DNA from: Ryuthela nishihirai
Taxonomy: Eukaryota; Arthropoda; Arachnida; Araneae; Heptathelidae
NCBI GenBank assembly: GCA_038380435.1
Contig: JAWZYU010000034.1
Coordinates: 1,966,704 to 2,030,703 of the forward strand
DNA: 64,000 nt
Direction of reading: 5' to 3'
In this document: one piece after another, positions 1 to 9,885 of the stretch
Position numbering within the stretch: the first letter of the stretch is position 1
Layout of the letters: the number at the start of each line of letters is the position of its first letter
Translations under genes and position numbers: made by a program
The notes under the pieces: model-generated
The model's input: the letters and a program-made list of their open reading frames with translations, nothing else
Told to the model about the DNA's origin: nothing
Databases searched by the model: none

Positions 1-27
1 TAGGATAATGGCGGCGGCGGATATATC

Positions 28-190
28 CATTGTACCAGCTCACGGGTAAGTGAACTTCTGCTAACCCCACTTTCCATTTTCCCCCTAGTCTTAGGGGTTG
101 TGCTAGACGAACCGTGAAATCACTCTGTGAATTGTTTGGATAAATATTCTGACTAGCTGTGGAGGATAGGATCAGGTAGAAACTATCCAT
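28..190 (-). pseudogene. Penton-like minor capsid gene, 5' fragment (copy 1)
   Basis: The ATG at 190 opens the same reading frame as the penton-like gene of element 2 (start at 8597). About 50 codons match, through the conserved segment ending in V-S-W-Y-N. The match then stops near base 28, where the sequence becomes unrelated and GGC-rich. As in copy 2, the start codon lies inside the last codons of the integrase, whose stop is at 172. This is a broken 5' remnant. Confidence 0.6.
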
Positions 191-1170
191 TTTTTAGGTA
201 TTCGCGAAGGTTTGGGAAAACCGCAAAATTTGACCAGTACCTTTTGACGTTTTCTCTCGATTATTTTCTCAACCCTGTAAAGTTCGGGTTTGGTCACTTT
301 TTGAATACATAGAATGTTCCCTTCAACACTTCCCCCTCTGAATCCCGTATGATGTATACAGGGGGTTGATGGTGTAACACCCAATGTACTATAAAAATTT
401 CTTCAGTCCACAAATGCGTACCTGCCGTTTTGAAGGGTATTTTTAGACTGGATAGTCAAACCATATCCCCCACTTTAAATGCTGGTTTTTCTTTTACTTT
501 GGTTGGATTACCGTAAAGTCGTACCCATACAATGTCTTCATTGCGTAAGGTCACGTCCTTGGGAGCCATATCGTGTTCACCATGAACTGTTGCATTGTAA
601 CCTCGTACAACATGTTACAACACGTCCAAGTGCCGGTATGTGTTATTGCGTATATAATATCTCCCAAGTCTCTCGCGTAGTGTACGATTCCATCTCTCCG
701 CGAAAGCTGCTTTTTTGTCAGAGTAGGTGACGAAGAACTGAATACCTTTCTTTTTAAAGAATTTTTGGAACACTCTGTTGGTAAATTCTGTACCTTGATC
801 CATGTTTAAATTCATGGGAGATCGCCCCTTGGAAAGGATTTTTTTGAAAGCCAACACCATTTATTTCCCTGTTTTTGTCTCCATAGGCACTGCCCACCCA
901 TACCTTGAGAACACATCGATGACCGTTAGTATGTAACGATGATTGTCATTGAAGCGAGTTAGATTTTTCACAACTACGGGATCGGCTTGCCATTGTTCGT
1001 CTAAACCTGTGACGTAGGTACGGTTTCTGGGAAATGTCCGATGCACAGGCTTGTGTAGGGTGTAGGCGGGTTGCTTTTCTAACCGTTCTCAGATGAGTTT
1101 GAGTGGCAGACCTGTATTCAGAGCTAACTTTTTTACACTACCGAATCCTCTTTCAGGTCGAAACAATGGG
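172..1170 (-). pseudogene. Polinton-type integrase (DDE + chromodomain), broken copy 1
   Basis: Reading leftward, the fragments at 1046-861, 860-615 and 384-172 align in order with the integrase of element 2. Visible parts are the WQAD block with the first catalytic Asp, the DQGTEF block with the second Asp, and the ERWNRTLRERL block with the catalytic Glu, all of the retroviral-type rve fold. A chromodomain-like end (VEKIIERK ... VKF ... WIPKKW) follows. A TAA after the TKTGK segment (861) and another at 615 interrupt the frame in phase, and a one-base loss near 1157 breaks the N-terminal zinc-binding region. In this copy the ERW codons are intact, whereas copy 2 has a deletion there. No activity is expected. 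Confidence 0.8.
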
Positions 1171-1458
1171 TTTCCAGGGTTTTGTTTTAAGCTGCATCCA
1201 GACGTCATATCCCTCCAGGTTTTGCCATTGGTGTAATGAAAGTGTAACTCCTGTAATTGTAGGGATATCTCCTATAAACTGTCTGATGTCCACTGTTAAG
1301 TTACACATTCAAATTTTGTATTCACTGCCTAAGGCTTTTGACTCTCCACACTGAATATTTTTACTAGGGGCCACAAGTTCCAATACAAGAACCACTATCG
1401 TTAACACTGTTATAATTACGCTTCCAACAGAAGCTAACACCTTCTTTCTCCTATCCAT
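1105..1458 (-). pseudogene. Small membrane-anchored PC4-like protein, copy 1
   Basis: The ATG at 1458 starts with a basic MDRRKK run. A hydrophobic stretch of roughly 20 residues rich in V, I and L follows, which looks like a signal anchor. A TGA interrupts the frame after the SEYKI segment. The downstream part contains VDIRQF and then TLSLH, resembling half of a PC4-type fold (basic beta strand, then the turn before the helix). A small deletion then disturbs the frame before the integrase start. The counterpart in element 2 lies at 9544-9872. Its function is unknown. Confidence 0.45.
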
Positions 1459-1525
1459 ACTAAGACTAAAATGAAATAGGATGAAAACACAGACACATTA
1501 TATAAGGTTACAATTATTTATTTAA

Positions 1526-2262
1526 CTAATTTATACATTTCATTTGAAGAGTACACACAAATCCAGAATCTACCAAATTCATCAGACCCCGTTTCCAGGC
1601 CGTATCCACAAACACTCGTGCTAAGGCGTCAATGTCCAAGTTACCGGACCACCCCACAATGGTCGGTAGTTTTTCTTCAGATTGAAGTCCATGAAACGGA
1701 ATCAGACGTGTTAATTCTTCTTGGAAAATATCCACCAACAGCTGATAAACACAGTCGGGTCCCTCGAAAGCAGGACCCAGCAGGAAGGGTAGAACTGATT
1801 CAGAATGTTCTATAATAGCAGTACAGAGATGGTGATCTTTGAGGGTTCCACACACGTTACGTACAACACCCATCACTTCGTCTACAGGGATAGACAACAT
1901 AAACCACTGTGACTCACAAGTCGAAACTGTAGAGTTCTTGTGGCAGCTGTTTCTTTGATGAAGTCGACAGAGCGTTCACCACCTTCGTTGCGGTACATGT
2001 ACACGCGTAAACTGGGCATCACGTGCCATGTCTGTTGATCGGGACCGATTTTCACTTGGTCCTCGATGTGGGGCACTGTTGCACACAAAGCCTTCCATTC
2101 AGGTATTGAGAGGGTAACCCCCGTAGGTGTAGGGTAGATGAGTTCGCCATTTTCATACTTCTTGTAGCGACGTACATGCACCGAAAACTTATTTTTGAAC
2201 AGTGAAGGCACGACGTAAGCATCTTCACCGAGACACCACACATCTGAATTGCTAGCCTTCAT
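1526..2262 (-). pseudogene. Two-domain PC4-like ssDNA-binding protein, copy 1
   Basis: The likely start is the ATG at 2262 (MKASNSDVW), because both copies converge there; an upstream ATG at 2343 is in frame but poorly conserved. Domain 1 has the PC4/p15 pattern: YVVPSLFKNKFSV, then RRYKKYENGE, then GVTLSIPEW and a helix ending in VPHIED. Domain 2 begins at VDFIKE and should continue into the ITLNSSQW helix seen in copy 2. Here a deletion of about 22 bases between CAGT repeats removes that piece and shifts the frame near 1905. The C-terminal part (1900-1526) has no recognised fold. The known PC4 family binds single-stranded DNA and melts duplexes; that role here is inference. Confidence 0.6.
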
Positions 2263-2343
2263 TGTGGACAATGACGCACTCGGCGGTTGCCACCTATTTA
2301 ACGTGAGAAAGCAGCGCCATCTGGGATAACCAATCAGGACCAA

Positions 2344-2905
2344 CGGTTTTTCAGGAAATATAATAGGCCAATAGGAGGTGATGAATGCATAGAGAAAAAT
2401 ATTGGACTTTGTAATTATTTTTCAGGATTGCATCAGCCATTCTGAGAGAGGATGCCACCGATAGTTTAGTTGGTCTTTGTAATTATTTTTCAGGATTGCA
2501 TCAGTTATTCTGAGAGGGGATGACTTGAATATTGCCACCGAAATTTCAGTTGGACTTGGTAAATTTCAAATGAGGGTAGAAACTGAGGGACTTATTCGGG
2601 AGTTTGTGATTGGTGAGGGGGAGTTTAATAGAGGGGGCGGAACTTCTGATAAGGTTTTTTTAATGAGGGGGGGGGTTAAAATTGGAAAAATTACAGGTAA
2701 AATAGAGGGCTTTTCTAAAGTATATTATTCATGATATACACTAGATGGCGCCACGGGTTTTTAATAAAGGGGCGGAACTTTTGATAAAGTGGTTTTTAAT
2801 GAGGGGGGTAAAATACATGTCAAATAGGGGGGTCGTTATTAATTATTAATTATGAATATTAATAATAGGGCGTGGTCGGTGACGTCATACCGGAAGTAAC
2901 CAATT
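2344..2905. repeat. Terminal region of Polinton-like element 1
   Basis: G-rich runs, a GATGGCGCCA motif, TATACACTAG and short AATATTAAT blocks recur in the same order as in the long terminal repeats of element 2, so this looks like a diverged terminal repeat. Inside it, two near-identical blocks of about 45 bases (around 2402 and 2473) form a short direct repeat containing GGATTGCATCAG. The exact end was not resolved; a TGACGTCATA block at 2880 resembles one near 12590. Confidence 0.45.
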
Positions 2906-3310
2906 ACGTGAATGTTTTATTTATAACAGCTGAAGTAACTGCCTGACACGTGTGGCCTACTGATCTGGATAACATGGCTACTTTTCCCATTTTTTTACCC
3001 TGCTGAGGAGTGGTCAACCACCTAGGGTCCTGGTGCACACCATATATACCATCCTGAACAGAATGATGGCTCTGAGCTTGATTATGGATCCTGAATTTGC
3101 GCCCAAGCAAATAGATTCACAGGATACGTTTCATCATTTGGTGGATAATCAGGAGCAGAGACCACTGCAGTCACCTGAACTTTTACTTCTATGGGCATCG
3201 TCAAACCTAACATTGGAGGAAGTCTTCCAGTATAGATGGCTTCAGCCTTTAGTAGTGGGGAACAGGTCTTTGCCCCATGCCTGCGATTTGCTATGTCCAC
3301 ACTTGTGCGC
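2905..3310 (+). repeat. Dispersed repeat R1, copy 1
   Basis: This block matches, in opposite orientation, the block at 23465-23925. Shared words include CTGCTGAGGAGTGGTCAACC, GAGCTTGATTATGGAT and GTCTTTGCCCCATG. It lacks roughly 70 bases present in the other copy. No plausible protein is encoded. The second copy sits just upstream of an RTE LINE, so R1 may be a LINE 5' region or an independent element. Confidence 0.55.
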
Positions 3311-3319
3311 TTTCATCTT

Positions 3320-4278
3320 CAAATTGGATTCGAATTTTGCAACTACCCTAGATTTTGCCAACTCGTCTATATTTTACCCAGTGGATTCGAATTTGGGCAA
3401 CTCACCTTCATTTTGCCAACTCACCATAATTTTACAGAAAATATCTCAATTTTTACATCTTCCCTGAATTTGCCAAGCCACTTCGAATTTTATCAACTCT
3501 CCTTAATTGCACAAGAAAGGCACAATTTTCACAACTTCCCTGTATATTACCAAGTGACTTCGAATTTTGCCAACTTCCCTACATTTTGTTAAGTTTTCTC
3601 GATTTTTTCAATTCTCCTTAATTTCACAAAAACAATCCCAATTTTCACAACTCGCCCATATTTTACCAAATGGATTCGAATTTTGTAAACTGTTCTACAT
3701 TTTGCCAAGTTTCATTGATTTTGCCATCTCGCCACAATTTTACAGAAAAAAAATCAAAATTTTTACATCTCATCTGAATTTTGCCAAGTTACTCCGAATT
3801 TTGCCAACTGCCTCTAGATTTTGCCTATTCTCTAAGTTTTGCCAATTCGCCATAATTTTACAGAAAAAAAATCCCAATTTTTACATCTCACCTGAATTTT
3901 GCCAACTCCCCACGATTTTGCCAAGTCACTCCGAATTTTGACAACTGCCCCTAGATTTTGCCAACTCCCTAAGTTTTGCCAACTTGACATAATTTTACAG
4001 AAAAAAATCCAAATTTTTTACATCTCACCTGAATTTTGACAACTCATCTGTATTTTACTAAGTGGCTTCAAATTTTGCCAACTGCTCTTAATTTTGCCGT
4101 CTCTCCATTTTCCAAACTGCCCTAGATTTGCCAAGGTGCCTCGATTTTGACAACTCCCCTTAATTTTCTAAAAAAACAACTCATCTAAGTTTCACGAAGT
4201 CGCTTCGAATTTTGCCAACTCCGAGTTACTTTGGAAGGGGAGCCTCTCACCACCCCACCCCCCTCATGGCTACGCCCC
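3320..4278 (+). mobile_element. hAT MITE filled with minisatellite, left end missing
   Basis: A T/C-rich array of 20-30 base units (GAATTTTGCCAACT, TTTTACAGAAAAAAATC, TTTTTACATCTC) forms imperfect higher-order units of about 110-140 bases. It ends in CTACGCCCCTG at 4278, the right terminus of the complete element at 39783-41120. No left terminus is present; the array runs directly into repeat R1. Long open frames across it are by-products of its composition. Confidence 0.7.
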
Positions 4279-4645
4279 TGTTTGTAACTTATATGCTGTT
4301 AATATTTTTAATCGTAAAGTGTTTTTAGGAAGAACAATCGTATAGATTTGGATTTTAAAAAAATCATAATAAGTTTGTTATTATGGTATACAGAAGCGAA
4401 ATCACCAAACTAAAGTACTAGGGTTGTTTTAATTTTTTACAAACGATGTATGGTTAGATATTCGAAATTTTGGTGATTGAAAGTGAACGACCTGAAGTTT
4501 CCATAGGAAACAATTAATTCACCTCTTAGACCCAGGGTGGGTGGGAAATTGCAGTTGTTTTGTTCTCAGCAAAATTTCTTTACAGATATGAAACTTTTTT
4601 TGCATTGGACAGGTATTGATGAAATATGAATCAATACCTGTATGC
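4279..4645. other. AT-rich spacer with diverged dispersed repeat
   Basis: There is no gene. The part around 4430-4600 resembles the repeats at 27600-28090: shared pieces include GAAATTTTGGTG, CTTAGACCCAGGG and a following TTTTT run. It separates the minisatellite element from the left terminal repeat of Polinton-like element 2. Confidence 0.4.
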
Positions 4646-4967
4646 ATGTTGCAACTGCCCACGTTGTCTTCTCAGATTGAACTTTGACCCCTATGTCGCA
4701 ACTGTCATGGGATATGGCACCCGGTCGCACTCTTTATTAATATTCACATTTGACTCCCCTTTATTAAAATTTCCTCCCCCTTTTAACCCATGGCGCCATC
4801 TGGTGTATATAATGAGTACTATTTTTAGAAAAAACCTCGATTTTAGTCGCAATTTTCCAAAGACCTTGAAAAACCCCAAGGTCACGGTCATGCGCACAAG
4901 CGGTGTTGACATGTCTTTCACAAGTGTTTATCAGTTAGCAGATGTGTAAAGGTCACGGTTCTGGCTG

Positions 4968-4975
4968 TATATAAG
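4968..4975 (+). promoter_or_regulatory. TATA box in left terminal repeat
   Basis: TATATAAG lies 53 bases before the ATG at 5028, a normal core-promoter spacing when the leader is short. The same box and leader are found inverted at 12085-12092. Each end of the element therefore has a promoter firing inward. This is inferred from sequence only. Confidence 0.5.
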
Positions 4976-5027
4976 GGACGAAAAAAGGTCTAGCATTTAT
5001 TCTGAGCTACGTATTATAGTTGTCACC

Positions 5028-5342
5028 ATGGATTTTGGTTTTTGGATGATTGACGAGGACTCCGGCTACGATAGCGACCCTCAACACTTCGGGACGCGTA
5101 TCTGATGGTTGTCACATCCATCTGTAGCTGTGCCACCTCCGCCACTCCCCCCCCCGGCGCCAACTGTTAGAATGGAGCTACGTCCTGGACCTAGTGGTCC
5201 TATGCTGCAGGTTGTTCTTGTGGACGATGACACACCACCACCACCACCTACAAGACTACGACGCCCTTTGGTTATGAAACCGCCTGAAACCTGGCCCCCT
5301 GGTCTACCACAAAACGTCGTTCAGGCCCTGAGATGTCTCTAG
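5028..5342 (+). pseudogene. Acidic/proline-rich reading frame in left terminal repeat
   Basis: The ATG at 5028 begins MDFGFW, followed by an acidic DEDSGYDSDPQ stretch and a TGA at 5102-5104. In another frame, 5109-5342 continues as a proline-rich region with PPPPLPPP and DDDTPPPPP runs. It then reads into QALR, where the right copy continues with a basic RKRQRR tail to a stop. The original protein was probably about 105 residues, acidic at the N-terminus and basic at the C-terminus. I do not recognise it. Its position after the promoter in both terminal repeats suggests an early or regulatory product, but that is a guess. Confidence 0.45.
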
Positions 5343-5500
5343 TCGTGCCTGTGTGAAGTCGTCAAGCGTTTGCCTTCAACAGTTTACGAATTAGGGTCAG
5401 TTTCAGAGTGAAAGTCGTCTTTCCACACTGTGAAGGAGCAGCAATTATAATATTTGAAGGAGTTTGGAGAGCCATCGTACCACCATACAGTCGTTAAAGT

Positions 5501-5890
5501 CTACCCGACACGTGTAATCCGCTGCAGTACTGTGGGAAGAGTTGAACCGCTCGCTCTTTTAAACAGGAAATACAGACAGTGAGCACCGCAAGTGTCACCC
5601 ATGGGGTCCTGCAGAGGTATCGAGGGATGTAACACGTGACGCATGCCTAGTCGACTGTAGTATTTTTGCATGGAGACATCGGGACTCGTCCCCAGGGGGT
5701 CAAAATGATCCACGTGAATTCCTTTCTTGTAAACTGCTATCCAGTGGGTTCCAGGCATGGAGGACGGATCGGTATTGTAGATAAACAAGGCTTCTGATTG
5801 GGCGATTCTGGGAGGGAGTCTGTCACGTGGGAACACACCTAGACTTGTAGGTAACATCGAGAGGATGGATTCTAACTGATAGGTACTCAT
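5501..5890 (-). CDS. Adenovirus-type cysteine protease (PRO)
   Basis: A 129-residue frame with the adenain (C5 family) layout: a GTHW motif with His49, FDPLG with Asp64, Gln94 as likely oxyanion residue, and DTCGAHC with Cys101 as nucleophile. In the family this enzyme matures capsid proteins during virion assembly. The ATG overlaps the stop of the capsid gene (ATGA), so the two are read from one transcript if they are expressed. No stop or shift interrupts the frame, unlike most of its neighbours. The C-terminus ends shortly after the Cys helix, which is short for the family, so the protein may have lost its end. Intactness does not prove activity. Confidence 0.75.
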   Translation of the reverse strand: MSTYQLESILSMLPTSLGVFPRDRLPPRIAQSEALFIYNTDPSSMPGTHWIAVYKKGIHVDHFDPLGTSPDVSMQKYYSRLGMRHVLHPSIPLQDPMGDTCGAHCLYFLFKRASGSTLPTVLQRITRVG

Positions 5891-7175
5891 GAGCTGTAGT
5901 CAAACAGGATTTTACGATCCAGTGGGATTTCCAGCAGATTCTGGTATTCTGCATACAGGATCACAGTGACTGATGTGGGTAGTGGCTTGGCAAACTTTAA
6001 TTTGACTCTCACACTACTGCTCTTTATTAAAGAAAACACTTGATTACATTCACATTGCTCGGGGGTCAATTGGAATCCAAAGAGTGTAAAACCCTCGCCA
6101 TAGGCTTTTCGCGATAAGTTAATACCACTATCGGATTTCCATGCGTCCACAGCTTCCAATAATCCTTGGTAACATCTGAGATAACGTCCATTCGTAAAGT
6201 CTGGGGTGTAGGACTGCTGATCACTGTCAATGTGAAGGCTGATGTAGTTTAAGTCGAAATGTTGGAAGTTGAAGGGGTGTACAATCCATTCATATTTGTA
6301 CTTTCCACCATACCCAGTACCAGATGTACTGGAAGTTGGCCAAAAAATAAATTGTCACGGTTCACACTCGTCAGATCTGCAGCAATGGAGAACATACGTA
6401 AATCCGTTCTACGCAGGGGGTACTTGGCACTCTCTGAGCCCAGTACATGCGCATGTGCAAGGATGACACCGGAAGTGGGTTTGACTTTGCGCACGAAAAA
6501 TTCGGCTTCGTGAACCTGTACTTTGTAAGAGGGGTACGCTTCGCCTGTCACGAGACAGAATTCGGGCTTGGACCTTAACAAACGCACTCTCAGATCGACC
6601 TGAATGAGTAGGTAACATTCTTGGTTGAACAGGTCAGCATGGATCCACAAAATGAGTTCGATACCTGTTGACTTGACATACCCCTTGCAGTGATGCCATC
6701 CCTCGTTCTACCGACTGGTCCGTTCCATTTTACCAAGGGTGTCGAGGTACCAGAGTGACGTACCGAGCTGCTTTTACATGGCATCGGTACCGTAATTCAA
6801 TAGGGTCTCCAGGTACGCCCTGTAGGGATACAGGGTGTGAGAAGCACTCACTTGGTGATCGTTGAGGAAGACGTCTACTTGATTGAAGAGGGCGTGGAAA
6901 AAATGATTGCAGGGGGCGATCACTTCCGACGGGGTTGTACCGTCGGATTTCACAATTTTCAAGATGAGGCGCAGGTGACAGCGGGGCAGATCAATGTAAT
7001 AGTCTGTCCCCTTCACGATGAATTCAAGTGGAGCATTACCTTCCAGTGAAGCCACAGGTAAATAATTGACATAGCAACCTCTTTCCAGTTGAGAGACAGT
7101 GGGGGGAACCAGAAACAGGTCCAGTTCGGAATTGGTACAGTCATCAGAATCAGCGTGAATTTTCTGAATGCTCAT
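5887..7175 (-). pseudogene. Major capsid protein of Polinton type, broken
   Basis: The start at 7175 (MSIQKIHADSDDC) and the following DLFLVPPT segment are the recognisable N-terminus of the major capsid family of Polintons, found in databases as F54H12.2-like proteins and predicted to fold as a double jelly roll. The same frame runs to 6249 but is interrupted by TAA at 6774 and TAG about 16 codons later. A single-base shift near 6278 moves reading into a second frame, which continues through FDLNYISLHIDSD to the stop at 5887, where it overlaps the protease start. Total length is about 430 codons, in the family range. It sits between the pVI-like gene and the protease, as expected for a capsid module. 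Confidence 0.75.
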
Positions 7176-7219
7176 GATGGAAACACGTCCTTCACAGTAT
7201 AAAGTCTCTTCACTTTATG

Positions 7220-7564
7220 AACACTAGGATGATGACGGCGACGTTTTATCCCTTTTCCTCCCTGCAACTTGGAACATGGCGCATTGCAATAGGTCTACAC
7301 TGGCTTCACGCAGCCCTGCTTTGGTGGCAGTTCTGTAGTTTTGCCCCTGGGCGATCTCTGAAACGAACCGTTGCCCACCGTTACGTAGGGTGGACGGTGC
7401 TGGTCGTACGACAGGGCTGATGAAACGTCCAATAGTGCTGATGAAACGCCCAATAGCCCATCACCTCTCTGATAACGAAGGCCCCTGAACACACCCTGCC
7501 CCGTTTGGCTCTTGTAGTAGCTCACATAAGTGTCTGCAGAAGGGGGGACGAGTTTAACCCTCAT
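7220..7564 (-). pseudogene. pVI-like small capsid-associated protein, frameshifted
   Basis: The ATG at 7564 overlaps the last 11 bases of the penton-like gene. The frame has a FRGLRYQRGDGLLG block, typical of a small protein next to the capsid genes in Polintons and likened to adenovirus pVI. The frame ends at 7295. A second frame from about 7330 to 7220 reads GLREASVDLLQ and then a lysine/arginine-rich tail, which fits the expected C-terminal half. A one-base indel near 7330 therefore breaks the gene. In adenoviruses the pVI product carries a protease-activating peptide; nothing here shows that directly. Confidence 0.45.
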
Positions 7565-8597
7565 GGCAGAAATGTAACTTGACTAAAACTTTACCGAATT
7601 TAAAATTCAGAGGTTCTCCTGTATCGGTACAAAGGAAGATTCTCACACTCTCGAAACTGTTTCTTGCCAGGGGATAGTAATCAGGTTGTTGATAAACTGC
7701 AACGATGGCTTCGTTATTACTGGTTCTGACGGCAGGATTCACAACACGCAACAGTTCACCATGAGTATCACCTAACAACTGAGGTGCAATCAGGTCTGAA
7801 TACAAATAAATACCATACATTCCTCTCTTCATATCGATGGGGTAGTCACCCGTGTCTTTATTCAGTGGAATATCTAATTTAATGATTCCTAGCATGTCTC
7901 CTAATCCTGGGTTCGAATGAGGAAATTTAATGAAATGTAGTTTGTCTGCATCCATCAACATTGTGTGATCTGCCTGTTGCTTGAAACGGAAAGCTTTTCT
8001 CAACTTGTAAGGTATGACCTGGTTCATCGCATCGAATGATGATTCAGCAGTTTCGTATCGTCCATATGACACCTTTCGTTCGTGGAAACTACCTGGAGGA
8101 ATCACGAAGAAATAACAGTCATTATCTATCTCGAATGCTACAGCATTGCAAAGTTTGCTAGCAAATCGTTGGCAGAAGGGTTTGTCAACTTCTCCCTCGC
8201 CAACACACAGACGCCTGCCGAAATTCGTTTTAGGGAACATCAAACCATATCCCTCACTTGGTTTGAATACACAGTAACCACTGTTATAGGACACTATTAT
8301 TTCTTTGGGGAGTTGAGTGGAGAGGAGAGACAACAGTTCCATTCGAGTTATTTTGCCTGGTTTAAGCTTGATTTTCCACTATTCTTCAGAGGGAGCAGGA
8401 GCAAAATATTCATACGTGTCATTAGAACCATCCACGTTGTACCAGCTCACGGGTAAGTGAACTTCTGCTAGTCCCACTTTCCATTTTCCACTTAGTCTTA
8501 GCGGTTGTGCTAGATGAACCGTGAAATCACTCTGCGAATTGTTTGGGTAAATATTCTGACTAGCCGTGGAGGGTATGGTCAGATAGAAACTATCCAT
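7554..8597 (-). pseudogene. Penton-like minor capsid protein, one in-frame stop
   Basis: The start at 8597 (MDSFYLTIPS) and the segment KWKVGLAEVHLPVSWYN match the N-terminus of the long minor capsid protein that accompanies the capsid gene in Polintons. The same frame continues from 8378 to 7554 but is broken once by a TAG at 8379-8381. With that stop ignored, the protein is about 347 residues. Its start lies 19 bases inside the integrase and its end overlaps the pVI-like start by 11 bases. The penton assignment rests on gene order and N-terminal resemblance; I did not verify a jelly-roll fold. Confidence 0.55.
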
Positions 8598-9590
8598 TTT
8601 TTAGGAATCCACGAAGGTTTGGGATAACCGCGAAATTTGACCAGTGCCTTGTGACCTTTTCGCTCGATTATTTTCTCAACAGTGTAAAGTTCGGGTTCGG
8701 TCACTTTTTGAAGTTCCAATTTATAGAATGTGCCCTTCAACACTTCTCCCTCGGAATCCCGTATGACGTATACAGGGGGCTGACGTTGTAACACCTTGTC
8801 GACTATAAAAATTTCTTCGGTCCACAAATGCGTACCTGCCTTCTTGATGGGTACTTTTAGACTGGCTAGTCGAACCGTGTCCCCCACTTTAAATGACGGT
8901 TTTTCTTTTACTATGGTAGGATTGTGGTATAGTCGAACCCAGACAGTGTCCTTATTGTGTAAGGTCACGTCCTTGGGAGCCATATCGTGTGCACTATGAA
9001 CTGCGGCATTGTATCCACGTACAACACGTTGCAGTATGTCCAAGTAATGGTAGGTGTTATTGCGTGTATAATATCTCCCCAATCTCTCGCGTAGAGTGCG
9101 ATCCATCTCTCCACCAAAGCTGCTTTTTTGTCAGAGTAGGTGAGGAAGAACCGAATACCTTTCATTTTCAGGAATTTCTGGAATACTCTGTTGGTAAATT
9201 CGGTACCTTGATCCGTATTTAAATTCATGGGAGATCGCCCCTTGGAAAGGATTTTTTTGAAAGCCGACACCATTTTTTTCCCTGTTTTTGCCTTCATAGG
9301 TACTGTCCACCCATACCTCGAGAACACATCGATGACCGTTAATATGTAGCGATAACCGTCATTGAAGCGAGTTAGATTTTTCACAACAACGAGATCGGCT
9401 TGCCATTGTTCGTCTAAATCTGTGACGTAAACTTTGTTACGGGAACTTTCTGCGAACAGGTTTATGTAGTGTGCAGGCGGGTTGCTTTTTTAACCACTCT
9501 CGGACGAGTTTGAGTGGCAGTCCCGTATTCAGAGCAAACTTTTTTACACTACCGAATCCTCTTTCAGGGTCGAAATAATGGGATTCCAAA
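8579..9590 (-). pseudogene. Polinton-type integrase (DDE + chromodomain), copy 2
   Basis: The N-terminal part reads HYFDPERGFGSVKKFA and then a YTLHK-like segment (9590-9440), the usual start of Polinton integrases. The catalytic core has WQADLV, NTDQGTEF and ERWNRTLRERL, giving D-D-E. A beta-rich linker and a chromodomain-like end (VEKIIERKG, VKFRGYP, SWIPKKW) follow. The core reading stays open from 9384 to about 9103, where one base is missing in the TGG-AAT codons after VER compared with copy 1. From there the frame 9106-8579 continues to the stop. A single one-base deletion therefore separates it from a full-length frame. Integrases of this type join the element into host DNA. Confidence 0.85.
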
Positions 9591-9872
9591 GTTTAGTTTT
9601 CTGCTTCACCCAGACGTCGTACCCCACCAGGTTTTGCCATTGATGTAATGAAAGTGTAGCACCTGTAACTGTAGGAATGTCTCCTATAAACTGTCTGATG
9701 TCCACTGTTAAGTTACACACGCGAATTTTGTATTCACTGTCTAAGGCTTTTGACTCTCCACACTGAATATTTTTACTAGGGGCCACAAGTTCAAATACAA
9801 GCACCACTATCGTTAACACTGTTATGATTACGCACTTCCAATACTAGCTAACACCTTCTTTCTCCTATCCAT
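9544..9872 (-). pseudogene. Small membrane-anchored protein with PC4-like half-fold
   Basis: The ATG at 9872 starts MDRRKK as in copy 1, but a shift before the hydrophobic segment ends that frame after 14 codons. The remaining 91 codons (9819-9544) contain a hydrophobic run (LTIVVLVFELV), a cysteine, and then KIRVCNLTVDIRQF and GATLSLHQWQNLV. The spacing of the DIRQF strand and the LSLHQW helix start resembles the PC4 pattern of the neighbouring gene. The end overlaps the first integrase codons in another frame. I do not recognise a named family. Confidence 0.45.
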
Positions 9873-9885
9873 ACCAAGACTAAAA

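Larger units (their letters stand above)
1..2905 (-). mobile_element. Polinton-like element 1, partial (window edge)
   Basis: This stretch is collinear with positions 8427-11220: integrase, small membrane protein and two-domain PC4-like protein in the same order and strand. It ends near 2905 in terminal-repeat-like DNA. Similarity to element 2 starts near base 28, inside the penton-like gene. The rest of the element lies outside the window or is lost. It lacks the SINE found in element 2 and its reading frames carry different lesions, so the two copies decayed separately. Confidence 0.75.
4646..5412 (+). repeat. Left terminal inverted repeat of Polinton-like element 2
   Basis: The reverse complement of 11755-12420 matches this stretch, from the AACTGCCCACGTTG word at the outer end to TCAACAGTTTACGAATTA at the inner end. 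The repeat includes a TATA box, a start codon and a proline-rich reading frame. The left copy keeps about 105 bases of that frame (near 5095-5215) that the right copy lacks. The right copy keeps extra 47-base units at the outer end. Confidence 0.8.

Noticed and set aside
3033..3941. Long open frames encoding Phe/Pro/Leu-rich proteins
   Set aside because: They lie in repeat R1 and the minisatellite array. All frames are open because of base composition, and the same happens at 39803-41043 and 57413-58528.
7217..7420. Plus-strand membrane protein
   Set aside because: It is antisense to the pVI-like gene and has no family resemblance.
8579..9590. Gypsy-type retrotransposon integrase
   Set aside because: It sits beside adenovirus-type protease and capsid genes with no reverse transcriptase or LTR, which fits a Polinton instead.
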